Shown here in pieces: positions 36,566-45,477 of a stretch of 64,000 nt of DNA. The notes under the pieces are model-generated. The model was not told the DNA's origin and made no database searches. It worked only from the letters and a program-made list of their open reading frames with translations. A program made the position numbers and the translations under genes. Numbering within the stretch: the first letter of the stretch is position 1; each line of letters starts with the position of its first letter. The DNA is from Streptomycetaceae bacterium. GTDB taxonomy: Bacteria; Actinomycetota; Actinomycetes; Nanopelagicales; Nanopelagicaceae. Location: positions 87,636 to 151,635 of the forward strand of contig JAIXTW010000006.1 of assembly GCA_027483765.1 (NCBI GenBank), in the 5' to 3' direction.

Positions 36566-37798
36566 ATGGCTACTTCTACTCGACCTCGCGTAGTCATTCT
36601 TGGCGCCGGTTTCGGTGGTCTCACCGCAGCGCGCGCCCTGGCAGACAAGGCCGATGTCACACTCGTTGACCGCCATAACTTCCAAACTTTCTTGCCACTT
36701 CTTTATCAAGTTTCAACTGCGGGCTTGGCTGCCGACCACGTTGTTCACCCAATTCGCGGCGCACTGCGCGATAGCGGTGTGAAATTTCGTATGGGCTCAC
36801 CTATCTCAGTTGATCATAAGAACAAATCAGTAAAACTTGATTCCTCTGAATCGCTAGATTTTGATCACCTGATTGTCGCGCTGGGTTCTGTCACCGCAGA
36901 CTTTGGCGTTCCGGGAGTTGTGGATCATGCACTTGGTATGAAGAGCGTGCACGAAGCGCTCATGATTCGTGCAGAAGTGATGCGACGTTTTGAAGATTTA
37001 GCTCGCTTTGAAGATAACACCAGACTTTCTATCGCTGTCGTTGGCGGCGGGCCCACTGGAGTAGAGATGGCTGGCGCACTCGCCGAACTTAAGCGCGGAC
37101 CATTGAAAAATGATTTAGCGGCGGCGGCAGAACATATCGATGTCTATCTCATTGAAGCTGGCCCACGTATTCTGCCGATGTTTAGCGAGAAGCTATCAGC
37201 GCGTGCCGAATCAGATCTTCGCAAGCTTGGTGTCATTGTTCGCACCAACACTGCGGTGCGCGAAGTAAAGTCTCGACAAATTATTTTAAAAGAAGGCGAA
37301 CCGATTCCAGCAGAGGTAACTATTTGGGCTGCCGGTGTGAAGGGTGAACCCACTGCAAGTATTCTCAATCTTCCGCTCGCTGGAACACGTATCGATACCG
37401 ATGAAAACTTAGAGGTTCGTAACTATCCAAATATTTGGGCTATCGGTGATATCAACGGCACTAAAGGCGCCGACGGCCGCTTTTTGCCAATGGTTGCACC
37501 CGTTGCGCTTCAGCAAGCTAAATGGGTGGCAAAGCAGATTCTCCGCAAAGAATCAGGTAAATCACTTTCGCCATTTAAGTACTTTGATAAAGGCGCGATG
37601 GCAACAATTGGTCGCCATAAAGCGGTCGTTGAATTCCGTGGAATAAAAATGACCGGTCCACTTGCTTGGTTTGCTTGGTTATTCCTGCACTTGTTCTACC
37701 TCATGGGTGGGCGCAACAAAGTGGGCACAATCGTCGACTGGTCTTGGAACTACCTCACATTTGATCGCGGCAATCGCCACATCATGGATGCTCTCTAA
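36566..37798 (+). CDS. ndh: Type II NADH dehydrogenase (NDH-2-like)
   Basis: A membrane-associated flavoprotein passing electrons from NADH to quinone without proton pumping. The 410-residue protein has the FAD dinucleotide motif VVILGAGFGGLTAARAL (8-24), the NAD motif AVVGGGPTGVEMAGALAE (about 156-173), and IWAIGDINGT for FAD near 295. The C-terminal hydrophobic segment (GPLAWFAWLFLHLFYLMGG) anchors it to the membrane. It is divergent from the SDR-DUF2867 gene and followed by an alpha/beta hydrolase gene after 10 bases. Confidence 0.94.
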   Translation: MATSTRPRVVILGAGFGGLTAARALADKADVTLVDRHNFQTFLPLLYQVSTAGLAADHVVHPIRGALRDSGVKFRMGSPISVDHKNKSVKLDSSESLDFDHLIVALGSVTADFGVPGVVDHALGMKSVHEALMIRAEVMRRFEDLARFEDNTRLSIAVVGGGPTGVEMAGALAELKRGPLKNDLAAAAEHIDVYLIEAGPRILPMFSEKLSARAESDLRKLGVIVRTNTAVREVKSRQIILKEGEPIPAEVTIWAAGVKGEPTASILNLPLAGTRIDTDENLEVRNYPNIWAIGDINGTKGADGRFLPMVAPVALQQAKWVAKQILRKESGKSLSPFKYFDKGAMATIGRHKAVVEFRGIKMTGPLAWFAWLFLHLFYLMGGRNKVGTIVDWSWNYLTFDRGNRHIMDAL

Positions 37799-37808
37799 AG
37801 CTTTTGGG

Positions 37809-38591
37809 ATGCAAGAAAAATATCTCGAAGTAGCAGGTAATCCACTCTATTGCTACGAGTGGGATAACAATGGCGAGGCCGTTGTATTACTTCACGGAGG
37901 CTTAAGCCAAACATCGCACTTTGATCTACGCATTCTGCCAGCTATCGAAGATGACTTTCATATCTTTGCCTACGACCGAACCGCCCACGGATTTAGCGGA
38001 GATAAACCGGGCAGTTTGCACTTTGATTACCAAACAAAAGAGTTGATTGCATACCTAGAAAACGTTGTGAAAGAACCAGCGCACCTGATTGGTTATAGCG
38101 ATGGTGGCAATATCGCGCTGATGGTGGCAATACAACGCCCCGAACTTGTGCGCTCAATTGTTACCTTAGGTGCAAACTTTCACTTTAGTGGAACCTTGCC
38201 GATGCCTGAATTCGATGGTGTCATCTCAGTTGAAGATCAAGAAGAGTACGACCGCACCTCACCTGATGCACCCCATACGCTGGCCGAAAAAATTACCCGG
38301 ATGACGAAAATTTGGAAATCAGAGCCGACTTTGACCACCGCAGATTTGCATCAGATTCAATGTCCGGCTCTTGTTATCGCCGGCGATGACGATGTCATTT
38401 CGCATGCCCACACAATCGAACTCTATGAAAATATTCCGCTTGGGCAACTGGCAATTGTTCCCGGTGCTTCACATGGGTTTGTTGTAGAAAAACCAACCAT
38501 CACACAGGTGCTGATTCAAGAATTTTTAGGCGATTTAAGTTACCCAATTACAAAGATGCCGATGCGGCGAGTTAACCCTCGTACGGAGTAA
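37809..38591 (+). CDS. Alpha/beta hydrolase
   Basis: A 260-residue alpha/beta-hydrolase-fold enzyme. It shows the oxyanion region VVLLHGGLSQ, a nucleophile elbow LIGYSDGGNIAL (serine about residue 97), an acid residue in VIAGDDDVIS and the terminal histidine in GASHGFVVEKP. The fold is clear but the substrate is not. The frame is open upstream to 37662 inside ndh. ATG 37809 starts the conserved domain and is preferred; ATG 37788, overlapping ndh, is an alternative. Its end overlaps the convergent carbonic anhydrase gene by 20 bases. Confidence 0.88.
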   Translation: MQEKYLEVAGNPLYCYEWDNNGEAVVLLHGGLSQTSHFDLRILPAIEDDFHIFAYDRTAHGFSGDKPGSLHFDYQTKELIAYLENVVKEPAHLIGYSDGGNIALMVAIQRPELVRSIVTLGANFHFSGTLPMPEFDGVISVEDQEEYDRTSPDAPHTLAEKITRMTKIWKSEPTLTTADLHQIQCPALVIAGDDDVISHAHTIELYENIPLGQLAIVPGASHGFVVEKPTITQVLIQEFLGDLSYPITKMPMRRVNPRTE

Positions 38592-39090
38592 TTTTTCCAG
38601 TCTTCACATCATAAATTGCACCTGCAACAACAACGCCTTCACGAAGCAGAGGGTATGAACGCACGCGGTTGATATCTGATGCGAGCGCACCTACCTGGTC
38701 GGTTGTTGTTTTAAATTCAAGACTCGAAGTATTAACGCCATACTTGTCGTCAATCAGTTTATGAATTGCCGCTTCATCACCGCGCGCCATAGCGCAATCA
38801 GTATGTGGCATCACCAAGATGCGATTAACGTTGAGCAAATATGTCGCAAGAACTAGCGTACGAAGCACGTCCTCTGTTACGCGCGCGCCGGCATTTCGAA
38901 GAATCTTTGCATCTCCCGAGTTCATACCTACAACTGAAAGTGGATTAATGCGTGAATCCATACAGGTGACGATTGCCAGACCCTTGGCAGCAGATCCGGT
39001 GAGCTCTGAGTACTTAAATGTTTTCTGATATTCAGTGTTTGCAGCGATGAGATCATCAAAGGATTCATGGGCAAATGAGTCGGCCGACAT
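38572..39090 (-). CDS. Beta-type carbonic anhydrase
   Basis: Zinc enzyme interconverting CO2 and bicarbonate. The 172-residue protein is short for the family. The zinc ligands are visible as C43 in CMDSRINP (with the catalytic D45-R47 pair), H96 and C99 in MPHTDCAM. It supplies bicarbonate for carboxylases. AAAGGAG lies five bases before the ATG. The last 20 bases overlap the 3' end of the hydrolase gene on the opposite strand. The tRNA-Thr gene lies upstream on the same strand. Confidence 0.93.
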   Translation of the reverse strand: MSADSFAHESFDDLIAANTEYQKTFKYSELTGSAAKGLAIVTCMDSRINPLSVVGMNSGDAKILRNAGARVTEDVLRTLVLATYLLNVNRILVMPHTDCAMARGDEAAIHKLIDDKYGVNTSSLEFKTTTDQVGALASDINRVRSYPLLREGVVVAGAIYDVKTGKITPYEG

Positions 39091-39127
39091 GTGTACTCCT
39101 TTCGCCTATCGCTGGAGTGAATCTTGG

Positions 39128-39199
39128 AGCCCCCCATCCGGATTGAACGGATGACCTGCTCATTACAAGTGAGCTGCTCTACCACTGAGCTAGGGAGGC
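39128..39199 (-). tRNA. tRNA-Thr (anticodon TGT)
   Basis: On the minus strand a 72-nt cloverleaf is visible. The acceptor stem is GCCTCCC with GGGGGGC (one T-G pair) and discriminator T. The D arm is AGCTCAGTGGTAGAGC, the anticodon stem is GCTCA/TGAGC with loop CTTGTAA (anticodon TGT), and the T loop is GTTCAAT. The CCA end is not encoded. It decodes ACA and related Thr codons. Confidence 0.95.
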
Positions 39200-39254
39200 G
39201 TGTTGCGGGCGTAATTATGGCATTTATCGCCCAATTGTAAAAATCGTTGCGGGG

Positions 39255-40031
39255 TTACTTCGGCCAGGCGGTTGGAATCGGGTACTTAGCGCTTCTGCCA
39301 TCGCCAGAAGATTTACCTCGGATACGGCGGAAAATCCATGGCAACGCGAAGATAACAAACCAGGCAACAGTGATCGCCTTCTGTGCAATCCATGGAACTT
39401 TCTTCGCCGGCGGTAGCGGTGTTCGCCATGCTGGATTAAATGGCAAGCCAATCTTTTCTTTCACTGCTTCCGCGCAGCGATAGTGACCTTCGGCATTGAG
39501 ATGTAATCGATCAAATGCTAGAAAGCGACGATCGCTTAAGAAATTCTCTTGATTAGCATCGACAACAATGGCGCCAACTTCTGCACCCACTTCGCGCACG
39601 CCTCTATTAAATGCCGAGAAACGTTTCTCCCACACCTGGGCACCGCGCCCGGTGTTGCCAGTTTTCTCCAACACGGTAAAGAGCATTACCTGCGCACCTG
39701 ATTTCGCAATGAGCCGCACCGCTTCTTGATACAAGGCGATAGCAACGTCTGCTTGGTATCCCGGACGTAGCGCATCGTTTGCACCGGCATGAAACGAAAC
39801 CAAAGTGTCGGCGCCTGTTACAAAAGCCAGTGCGGTCGGTACTTGATCTTCCACAACTTGGCCTAATAATTTTCCACGCACTGCTAAATTCACATAGGTG
39901 AAATTCGCGTGCGCCTGCGCCATTGCATCTGCAGTGCGATCAGCCCACCCTCGATACTGGCCATTAATTACTTCATCGGACATTCCTTCAGAGTAAGAAT
40001 CACCGCAGACGATAAAACGTTGGTATGTCAT
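39255..40031 (-). CDS. SGNH/GDSL-family hydrolase
   Basis: A 258-residue esterase/lipase-like enzyme. Block I GDSYSEG (catalytic serine, near residue 10), block III GANDALRPG and block V with DRLHLNAEGH (catalytic Asp-His) are all present. There is no signal peptide. The C-terminal tail has a hydrophobic stretch (ITVAWFVIFALPWIFRRIRG) that may anchor it to the membrane. ATG 40031 is preferred over a TTG two codons upstream. GTTAAT lies six bases before it. The substrate is unknown. Confidence 0.9.
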   Translation of the reverse strand: MTYQRFIVCGDSYSEGMSDEVINGQYRGWADRTADAMAQAHANFTYVNLAVRGKLLGQVVEDQVPTALAFVTGADTLVSFHAGANDALRPGYQADVAIALYQEAVRLIAKSGAQVMLFTVLEKTGNTGRGAQVWEKRFSAFNRGVREVGAEVGAIVVDANQENFLSDRRFLAFDRLHLNAEGHYRCAEAVKEKIGLPFNPAWRTPLPPAKKVPWIAQKAITVAWFVIFALPWIFRRIRGKSSGDGRSAKYPIPTAWPK

Positions 40032-40050
40032 GGCCAATTAACTCACGCGC

Positions 40051-41004
40051 CTAACCTTTGCGCCGGGCCTCATCGACTGCGTACAACGCGATAGATGTTG
40101 CAACAGATGCGTTCAATGATTCGGTGCTTGCGCTAATTGGAATAGAGACAACCAGATCGCACTTTTCACGCGTCAGGCGTGCCAGCCCCTTACCTTCAGA
40201 ACCCACAATCACCATCAGGTTTTCGGTCGCAACCTTCATCTCGCTAATTTTCACATCGGATTCGCCATCAAGGCCCACTACAAAACAGCCCAGCTTCTTA
40301 GCTTCATCGATAGTGCGGGCAAGGTTTGTTACCTGTGCAATCGGCAGACGAGCAGCCGCTCCCGCAGAAGATTTCCACGCTGATGCTGTCATTCCAGCAG
40401 CGCGACGTTCAGTCATCAAGACACCTGATGCACCAAAGGCTGCCGCGCTTCGCACAATTGCGCCAAGGTTACGTGGATCTGTCACGCCGTCTAGTGCAAC
40501 TAATAACATCGGATTCTTTGCACGTTGGGTAATCTCTTCAAAAGAAGAGTATTGAAATGGCTTAATCGAAAGAATAATTCCTTGGCTATTGGGAGAAATT
40601 CCTTCAACTTCAGCTCGGTGTGCCTCGCGAATTGATAGTCCATGATTAAGTGCAATCTGCAGCGATTCAGCAACGCGATCATCGACATCGATGCTGCGCG
40701 CGACAAGTAATTCAGTTGCTGGAACAGATTCGCGCAACGCTTCAAGGACTGCGTTACGCCCGGCAACGATTTCACCTCGTGGTGCATCGCCCTTAGAAAA
40801 TTTACGTCCGGCTGCTGCTGGCTTCTTTGCTGCAGTTTTTTCGGCAGCCTTCTTGCGCTTAGCAGCTGCGTGATATGGACGATCTTCTGCCTTGGGTGTT
40901 GGGCCCTTACCCTCTAGCCGGCGCTTATTATTTCCGCCAGTTCCAGATGTTGGTCCCTTTTTACTCTTACGTACCGCTCCACGTGGTTTCGCATTACCGG
41001 CCAT
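40051..41004 (-). CDS. rlmB: 23S rRNA (guanosine2251-2'-O)-methyltransferase
   Basis: SpoU/TrmH-family methyltransferase modifying 23S rRNA. Its first 75 residues are a Lys/Ala/Gly-rich disordered extension common in actinobacteria, followed by the substrate-binding domain (GRNAVLEALRES...). The SPOUT domain contains ALDGVTDPRNLGAIVRSAAAFGA, VGSEGKGLARLTREKCD and PISASTESLNASVATSIAL, the family's three motifs. It follows cysS with 2 bases between, as in M. tuberculosis (Rv3580c-Rv3579c). Confidence 0.95.
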   Translation of the reverse strand: MAGNAKPRGAVRKSKKGPTSGTGGNNKRRLEGKGPTPKAEDRPYHAAAKRKKAAEKTAAKKPAAAGRKFSKGDAPRGEIVAGRNAVLEALRESVPATELLVARSIDVDDRVAESLQIALNHGLSIREAHRAEVEGISPNSQGIILSIKPFQYSSFEEITQRAKNPMLLVALDGVTDPRNLGAIVRSAAAFGASGVLMTERRAAGMTASAWKSSAGAAARLPIAQVTNLARTIDEAKKLGCFVVGLDGESDVKISEMKVATENLMVIVGSEGKGLARLTREKCDLVVSIPISASTESLNASVATSIALYAVDEARRKG

Positions 41005-41006
41005 TA

Positions 41007-42413
41007 TTAGTTACTTCCATTTCCAGTAATCGACCAACGTGGCCCTTGAGCTGTATCTTCAATAGTAATTCCCAGTGCTGCTAAGCCATCACGAATTTGA
41101 TCAGATGCCGCAAAATCTTTTCGTTCGCGCGCTGCCGTGCGTTGCACCAACGCCAATTGAATAACGCCATCGAGCGCCGCGCCTATATCTTCAACCGCTG
41201 TGCTTGAAGCAAAAGCTTCATCAAATGGATCGCAGCCAAGCACTTCTAGCGCCCCACGGATTTCATCAGCTGAGGATTTAATTGTTGCGATATCCCCTGC
41301 AGTAATGGCGCTATTGCCTGCTCGCAGCGCCTCCGAAATCGAAGCCAGCGCTGTGGGCACAGCTAAATCATCATTCATCGCATCAGTAAATGCTTTTGAG
41401 ATAGTAGGTACCGGTTCTGTTCCAAGGATTTCAACAGAGCGCTGTAAGAATCCTTCAATGCGACGAAAGCCTGTAGCAGATTCAGCCAAAGCTTCATGTG
41501 AAAACTCGAGCATCGAACGGTAATGAGCAGAACCTAAATACCAACGTAGCTCTATTCCGCGCACGCTCTTCAAAAGTTCGTGCACCTGCAGCGAATTACC
41601 TATAGACTTCGACATCTTTTCACCAGATGCCGTTACCCACGCATTATGTAACCAACGCTTAGCAAAGCCATAACCGGCAGCTTCTGATTGTGCGATTTCA
41701 TTTTCATGATGCGGAAAAATTAGATCGAGTCCGCCACCATGAATATCAAATGCTTCACCTAAATACTGGTGCGCCATCGCCGAACATTCCAAGTGCCAAC
41801 CAGGTCGGCCCGGCCCCCACGGAGTTGGCCACGATGGATCTCCGGGCTTTGCCGCCTTCCACAGCGCAAAGTCGCGTGGGTCTTTTTTAAATGTTTCATC
41901 GGCATCGGCAGCCGGCAATAGATCATCTAACTTCTGACGCGAAAGAGTGAGATAGGAAGAAAGTTTACGAACCTCTAAATACACATCGCCATTACCTGGT
42001 GCATATGCCGCACCTTTTTCAATCAGCGTCTGCATCAATTCAATCATCTGTGTGATGTGCCCCGTTGCACGTGGCTCATAGGTTGGCGGCAAGACATTGA
42101 GCGCTGCATAGGCTTCAGTAAATGCGCGCTCATATTTCATAGCTACAGCCCACCAAGGTGATTCTTCGTGTACAGCCTTATGCAAAATCTTGTCATCAAT
42201 ATCTGTGACGTTACGAATAAATGTGACGTTGTAACCGCTCTTTGTTAACCAACGACGCAAGATGTCGAAGTTAACTCCAGATCGCACATGGCCAATATGT
42301 GGCGGTGCTTGCACGGTGGCACCACATAGATAGATGCCAACTTCGCCAGCTTTGAGCGGGATAAATTCAGAGGTGGTTCGCGTTAGCGTGTCATATAAAG
42401 CTAGCGAACTCAT
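41007..42413 (-). CDS. cysS: Cysteinyl-tRNA synthetase
   Basis: Class I synthetase charging tRNA-Cys. The 468-residue protein shows the zinc-ligand start YLCGATVQAPPHIGHVRSG with a HIGH motif, further zinc residues in LECSAMA and HHENE, and KMSKS in SGEKMSKSIGN. Length is standard and it is not the MshC paralogue, whose HIGH/KMSKS and C-terminus differ. TAGAAT lies six bases before the ATG. It is part of the conserved carD-ispDF-cysS-rlmB order, here interrupted by a GT87-like membrane protein gene. Confidence 0.96.
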   Translation of the reverse strand: MSSLALYDTLTRTTSEFIPLKAGEVGIYLCGATVQAPPHIGHVRSGVNFDILRRWLTKSGYNVTFIRNVTDIDDKILHKAVHEESPWWAVAMKYERAFTEAYAALNVLPPTYEPRATGHITQMIELMQTLIEKGAAYAPGNGDVYLEVRKLSSYLTLSRQKLDDLLPAADADETFKKDPRDFALWKAAKPGDPSWPTPWGPGRPGWHLECSAMAHQYLGEAFDIHGGGLDLIFPHHENEIAQSEAAGYGFAKRWLHNAWVTASGEKMSKSIGNSLQVHELLKSVRGIELRWYLGSAHYRSMLEFSHEALAESATGFRRIEGFLQRSVEILGTEPVPTISKAFTDAMNDDLAVPTALASISEALRAGNSAITAGDIATIKSSADEIRGALEVLGCDPFDEAFASSTAVEDIGAALDGVIQLALVQRTAARERKDFAASDQIRDGLAALGITIEDTAQGPRWSITGNGSN

Positions 42414-42419
42414 TAGGCA

Positions 42420-42425
42420 ATTCTA
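42420..42425 (-). promoter_or_regulatory. -10 hexamer TAGAAT of a leaderless promoter for cysS
   Basis: On the minus strand TAGAAT lies exactly six bases before the ATG at 42413. It is close to the TATAAT consensus and no Shine-Dalgarno sequence is present in the gap. Confidence 0.6.
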
Positions 42426-42454
42426 CCTAGGAATCTGATTTCTCAAACTCTCCC

Positions 42455-43693
42455 CTATTTTGTAGGCGTTATCGCTCGCTTTTCATCATAAAGAAACTTA
42501 GCAAGCAAGAATGCAAAGCCGACGGCAACAATGTAGCGAATGACGCCGATGACACCAAAGGTCATGCCGGTGATTTCTGGTGATGCTGGGGTCGCTGTAC
42601 CCGCGTATGTACTAGTGAGAATTCCTTGGAAGAATCCATACTGGAATGCAAGATCTGCAATCTGCCATACAACGTAGGCATAAATCATGGTGACCTGCTT
42701 CTTCTGACTCAACCTACTAATCGCAATCACAGCAAGAGCTGAGAGCCAGATGATGTACTGCATCGAGTACTGCTTATTAAACAAGATAAATGCAAAGAGT
42801 GTCAGGAATGAACTCTCAATGAGTGGCACCGGCAACTTTGACTTAAGCAGGTAGATTCCTAAGAGTGTAAAAATTCCAAGGTTGAGTGCATAGAACATGG
42901 CGTCCGTTGTCGGAATGGGTGTACCAATTCTTGAGGCTACTTCCCAGACCGAGGCAGATCCGATTGCACGATCAAAGCTGAATTCGTAGAAGTAACTCCA
43001 TCCCCGGAAATTGATCAGTGCAAAAGGTAAGTTGATTAAGACCCATGCTCCAACTGTGTAAGCAAAATAGATAAAGAACTGCTTTAACTCTTTCTTTCTA
43101 AAATAATAGATGGCAATCGGAAAGAGCAGAACAAGGGGAAAGAATTTGGTTGCAATTGATACAGCCAGCCAGATGGCGCTCTGTTTCTTTTTACCTTTTT
43201 CAAAGAGATAAATCGCCCAGATCATTGTGACTACTGCCCAGATATCCCAGTTCCGGTTGAGTGAGTAGAGAACAGGCAGTGATAGCGCAAAGATGATTGC
43301 CCATTTAGCACCAGCTAACTTCTTGATAAGAAAGGCTGTTAACGCAAAGAGGGCGATATGAAACGTTGCCGTCAATCTAAAGTAATCGACCCAGGCATAT
43401 TGTGCTGGTTCAATAAAGAATGAAAGAAGCCACATGACGAGGCCAGTAAGCGCCGGGTATTCCACTGGGTGAATAGATTCTGCGGCGCCAAGAAGTGTGT
43501 GAGTAGAAAATGGCCAGTGATGCTGTCCGTCAGCAAAGTGCATTCCATAAAAACCACGGATGTCGCTAAACTGTCCGTACTTATTTTGAATCAGAGCTAG
43601 AAACGACGCCACGATTGCAATGACAACTGCCAGGAAGGCGCTCTCTTTACGATTAGCCGCTCTTTGACGTTGTTGCTTTGATTTACTGGCCAT
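42455..43693 (-). CDS. Polytopic mannosyltransferase-like membrane protein (GT87/DUF2029 type)
   Basis: A 412-residue protein with about ten to eleven membrane helices. An extracytoplasmic loop after helix 1 carries FSDIRGFYGMHFADGQHHWPF and EYPALTGLVMWL, which match the acidic/EYPP-like loop of GT-C polyprenyl-phosphomannose-dependent mannosyltransferases (GT87). ATKFFPLVLLFPIAIYYF is the usual ATK-P-L motif. The donor is probably polyprenyl-phosphate mannose and the acceptor a cell-envelope glycan; both are inferred. The first 16 residues are Lys/Gln/Arg-rich and cytoplasmic. It sits between ispDF and cysS, an insertion relative to mycobacteria. Confidence 0.78.
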   Translation of the reverse strand: MASKSKQQRQRAANRKESAFLAVVIAIVASFLALIQNKYGQFSDIRGFYGMHFADGQHHWPFSTHTLLGAAESIHPVEYPALTGLVMWLLSFFIEPAQYAWVDYFRLTATFHIALFALTAFLIKKLAGAKWAIIFALSLPVLYSLNRNWDIWAVVTMIWAIYLFEKGKKKQSAIWLAVSIATKFFPLVLLFPIAIYYFRKKELKQFFIYFAYTVGAWVLINLPFALINFRGWSYFYEFSFDRAIGSASVWEVASRIGTPIPTTDAMFYALNLGIFTLLGIYLLKSKLPVPLIESSFLTLFAFILFNKQYSMQYIIWLSALAVIAISRLSQKKQVTMIYAYVVWQIADLAFQYGFFQGILTSTYAGTATPASPEITGMTFGVIGVIRYIVAVGFAFLLAKFLYDEKRAITPTK

Positions 43694-43735
43694 GACTATC
43701 CCTGATTTCTCTCGGAGACCAAAGTCTAAAGTGGG

Positions 43736-44860
43736 TTAGCTGCGATTACGGGTAACAAGGGCCGATGCAATCGCGGCAATACCTTTACCTTCACCAGTAA
43801 GGCCCATGCCATCGGTCGTTGTTGCAAGAATCGCTACCTCTGCGCCCCCAAGAGCTGCCGACATAGTTGCAATTGCCTCTGCCCGACGAGCGCCGATGCG
43901 AGGACGATTTCCAATGATTTGCACTGATACATGCGAGATTGAATAACCGGCATTACTAATCAAAAGGTAGGTCTCTTTCAAGAGCTTTACGCCAGATGCT
44001 CCCGCATATTCTGGGCGCGATGTTCCAAAGTTGCTTCCGAGATCTCCTAAACCTGTTGCTGCAAAGAGTGCATCGCAAATTGCATGCGCTGCCACATCGC
44101 CATCAGAGTGGCCTTCTACGCCGACTTCATCTGGCCAATGTAAGCCAGCCAGCCAGAGTTCGCGCCCCTGCCCAAATGCATGTGCATCAACGCCCACACC
44201 AGTAGAAAATGATTGTGCATGACCCATAAATTGCAGCGCTGTTGCCAGATCATGTGGCGTTGTAATTTTAATTGCTCGCTCTTCACCATCGATAACGAGC
44301 ACTTTGTGGCCGGCATCGGCAACAAGTACTGCATCATCTGTGGCATCTGCTGAATTTTGATGTGCGCCCTTAAGAACTGAATAAGCGAAGCCTTGCGGTG
44401 TCTGCACCCGACGCAGTGAAGCGCGATCTGGAGTTGAAGTTACATAACCCTGCGCATCAATTATTTTGACGGTATCTACTTCTGGCAGAGCGGGAATTAC
44501 TGCGACTTCACCAGAATTAAGTGAAGCAACAACGCGGGCAGCGAGTTCGCGACTAGCAAGTGCGCGCGCTGCATCGTGAACTAAAACAAAATCAGCACTT
44601 GTAATTGCAGCAAGACCACGACGTACGGATTCAGAACGCGTTGCACCACCGGTGACAACTGTGATTTCGGTTCCCACCAGTGCGCGGATTTGATCTTCAT
44701 ATCCAGCGGGTGCGGTAACAACAATCTGGTCTGCAACCGATGAGAGCGCCGAGATGGAATGTTGTAGAAGTGTGCGATTACCAAGTTGGATGAGCGCTTT
44801 CGGAATTGATGCACCGAAACGTTCGCCGCTACCTGCAGCGGCGATAATTGCGGCGATCAT
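43736..44860 (-). CDS. ispDF: Bifunctional IspD-IspF (MEP cytidylyltransferase / cyclodiphosphate synthase)
   Basis: A 374-residue fusion catalysing two MEP-pathway steps. Residues about 1-212 are Isp[32 protein letters not shown] binds CTP, with VHDAARAL and RRVQTPQGF. Residues about 218-374 are Isp[19 protein letters not shown] (zinc Asp-x-His), [27 protein letters not shown] and [20 protein letters not shown]. In most actinobacteria these are two adjacent genes; the linker here is only a few residues (QFMGHAQSF). The remaining kinase step is ispE at the start of the window. It follows carD by 19 bases. Confidence 0.95.
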   Translation of the reverse strand: MIAAIIAAAGSGERFGASIPKALIQLGNRTLLQHSISALSSVADQIVVTAPAGYEDQIRALVGTEITVVTGGATRSESVRRGLAAITSADFVLVHDAARALASRELAARVVASLNSGEVAVIPALPEVDTVKIIDAQGYVTSTPDRASLRRVQTPQGFAYSVLKGAHQNSADATDDAVLVADAGHKVLVIDGEERAIKITTPHDLATALQFMGHAQSFSTGVGVDAHAFGQGRELWLAGLHWPDEVGVEGHSDGDVAAHAICDALFAATGLGDLGSNFGTSRPEYAGASGVKLLKETYLLISNAGYSISHVSVQIIGNRPRIGARRAEAIATMSAALGGAEVAILATTTDGMGLTGEGKGIAAIASALVTRNRS

Positions 44861-44879
44861 AGGGATGAGTTAAAAAGAA

Positions 44880-45362
44880 TTAAGAAGCGAGAACCTCGTC
44901 AAGGAGAGTTGCAGCCTTCTCTTCATCTGTGCGCTCGGCAAGTGCGAGCTCAGAGACGAGAATCTGCTTCGCCTTGGCGAGCATGCGCTTTTCACCAGCA
45001 GATAGTCCACGATCGAGATCGCGACGGTAGAGATCGCGGACAACTTCTGCGACCTTGATGACATCTCCTGATGCAAGCTTTTCTAGGTTTGCCTTATAGC
45101 GACGTGACCAGTTTGTTGGCTCTTCGGTATATGGCTGGCGAAGTACCTTAAATACGCGGTCTAGGCCGGCTGAATCAACGACATCGCGGACTCCAACGAG
45201 ATCTACATTTTCGGCTGGAACGCGGACAGTGAGGTCGCCTTGTGCAACTTTCAATACTAGGTAGGTCTTCTCTTCGCCCTTGATTACTCGAGTTTCAATT
45301 GCCTCGATAAGAGCTGCTCCGTGATGAGGATAAACAACGGTTTCGCCGACCTTGAATGTCAT
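44880..45362 (-). CDS. carD: CarD-family RNA polymerase-binding transcription factor
   Basis: A 160-residue global regulator that binds the RNA polymerase beta subunit and stabilises open promoter complexes. It has the N-terminal Tudor-like interaction domain ([23 protein letters not shown], 3-25) and the C-terminal DNA-binding helical domain with the promoter-contacting tryptophan in [17 protein letters not shown]. The gene order lpqE-carD-ispD-ispF-cysS-rlmB of M. tuberculosis is conserved here. AGGGC lies before the ATG. It is divergent from the lpqE-like gene. Confidence 0.95.
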   Translation of the reverse strand: MTFKVGETVVYPHHGAALIEAIETRVIKGEEKTYLVLKVAQGDLTVRVPAENVDLVGVRDVVDSAGLDRVFKVLRQPYTEEPTNWSRRYKANLEKLASGDVIKVAEVVRDLYRRDLDRGLSAGEKRMLAKAKQILVSELALAERTDEEKAATLLDEVLAS

Positions 45363-45440
45363 GTATTGCCCTTCGGTAGAGGGTCAATTCTACCAGCCAT
45401 CACCGACATAGAAAACCCCGGGGTAAGCGGCTAAAGCAGC

Positions 45441-45461
45441 GTCAAATATGGCTTATTTGAC
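45441..45461. repeat. Perfect 8-5-8 inverted repeat, possible operator
   Basis: GTCAAATA and TATTTGAC flank TGGCT. The repeat ends four bases before the GATAAT -10 of the lpqE-like gene, covering the -35 region of that promoter. It is also 79 bases upstream of carD on the other strand. The symmetry and position fit a dimeric repressor site. Confidence 0.5.
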
Positions 45462-45465
45462 ATGA

Positions 45466-45471
45466 GATAAT
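45466..45471 (+). promoter_or_regulatory. -10 hexamer GATAAT of a leaderless promoter for the lpqE-like gene
   Basis: GATAAT lies exactly six bases before the ATG at 45478. Only the first base departs from TAnnnT-type boxes. Confidence 0.55.
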
Positions 45472-45477
45472 TTCGCC

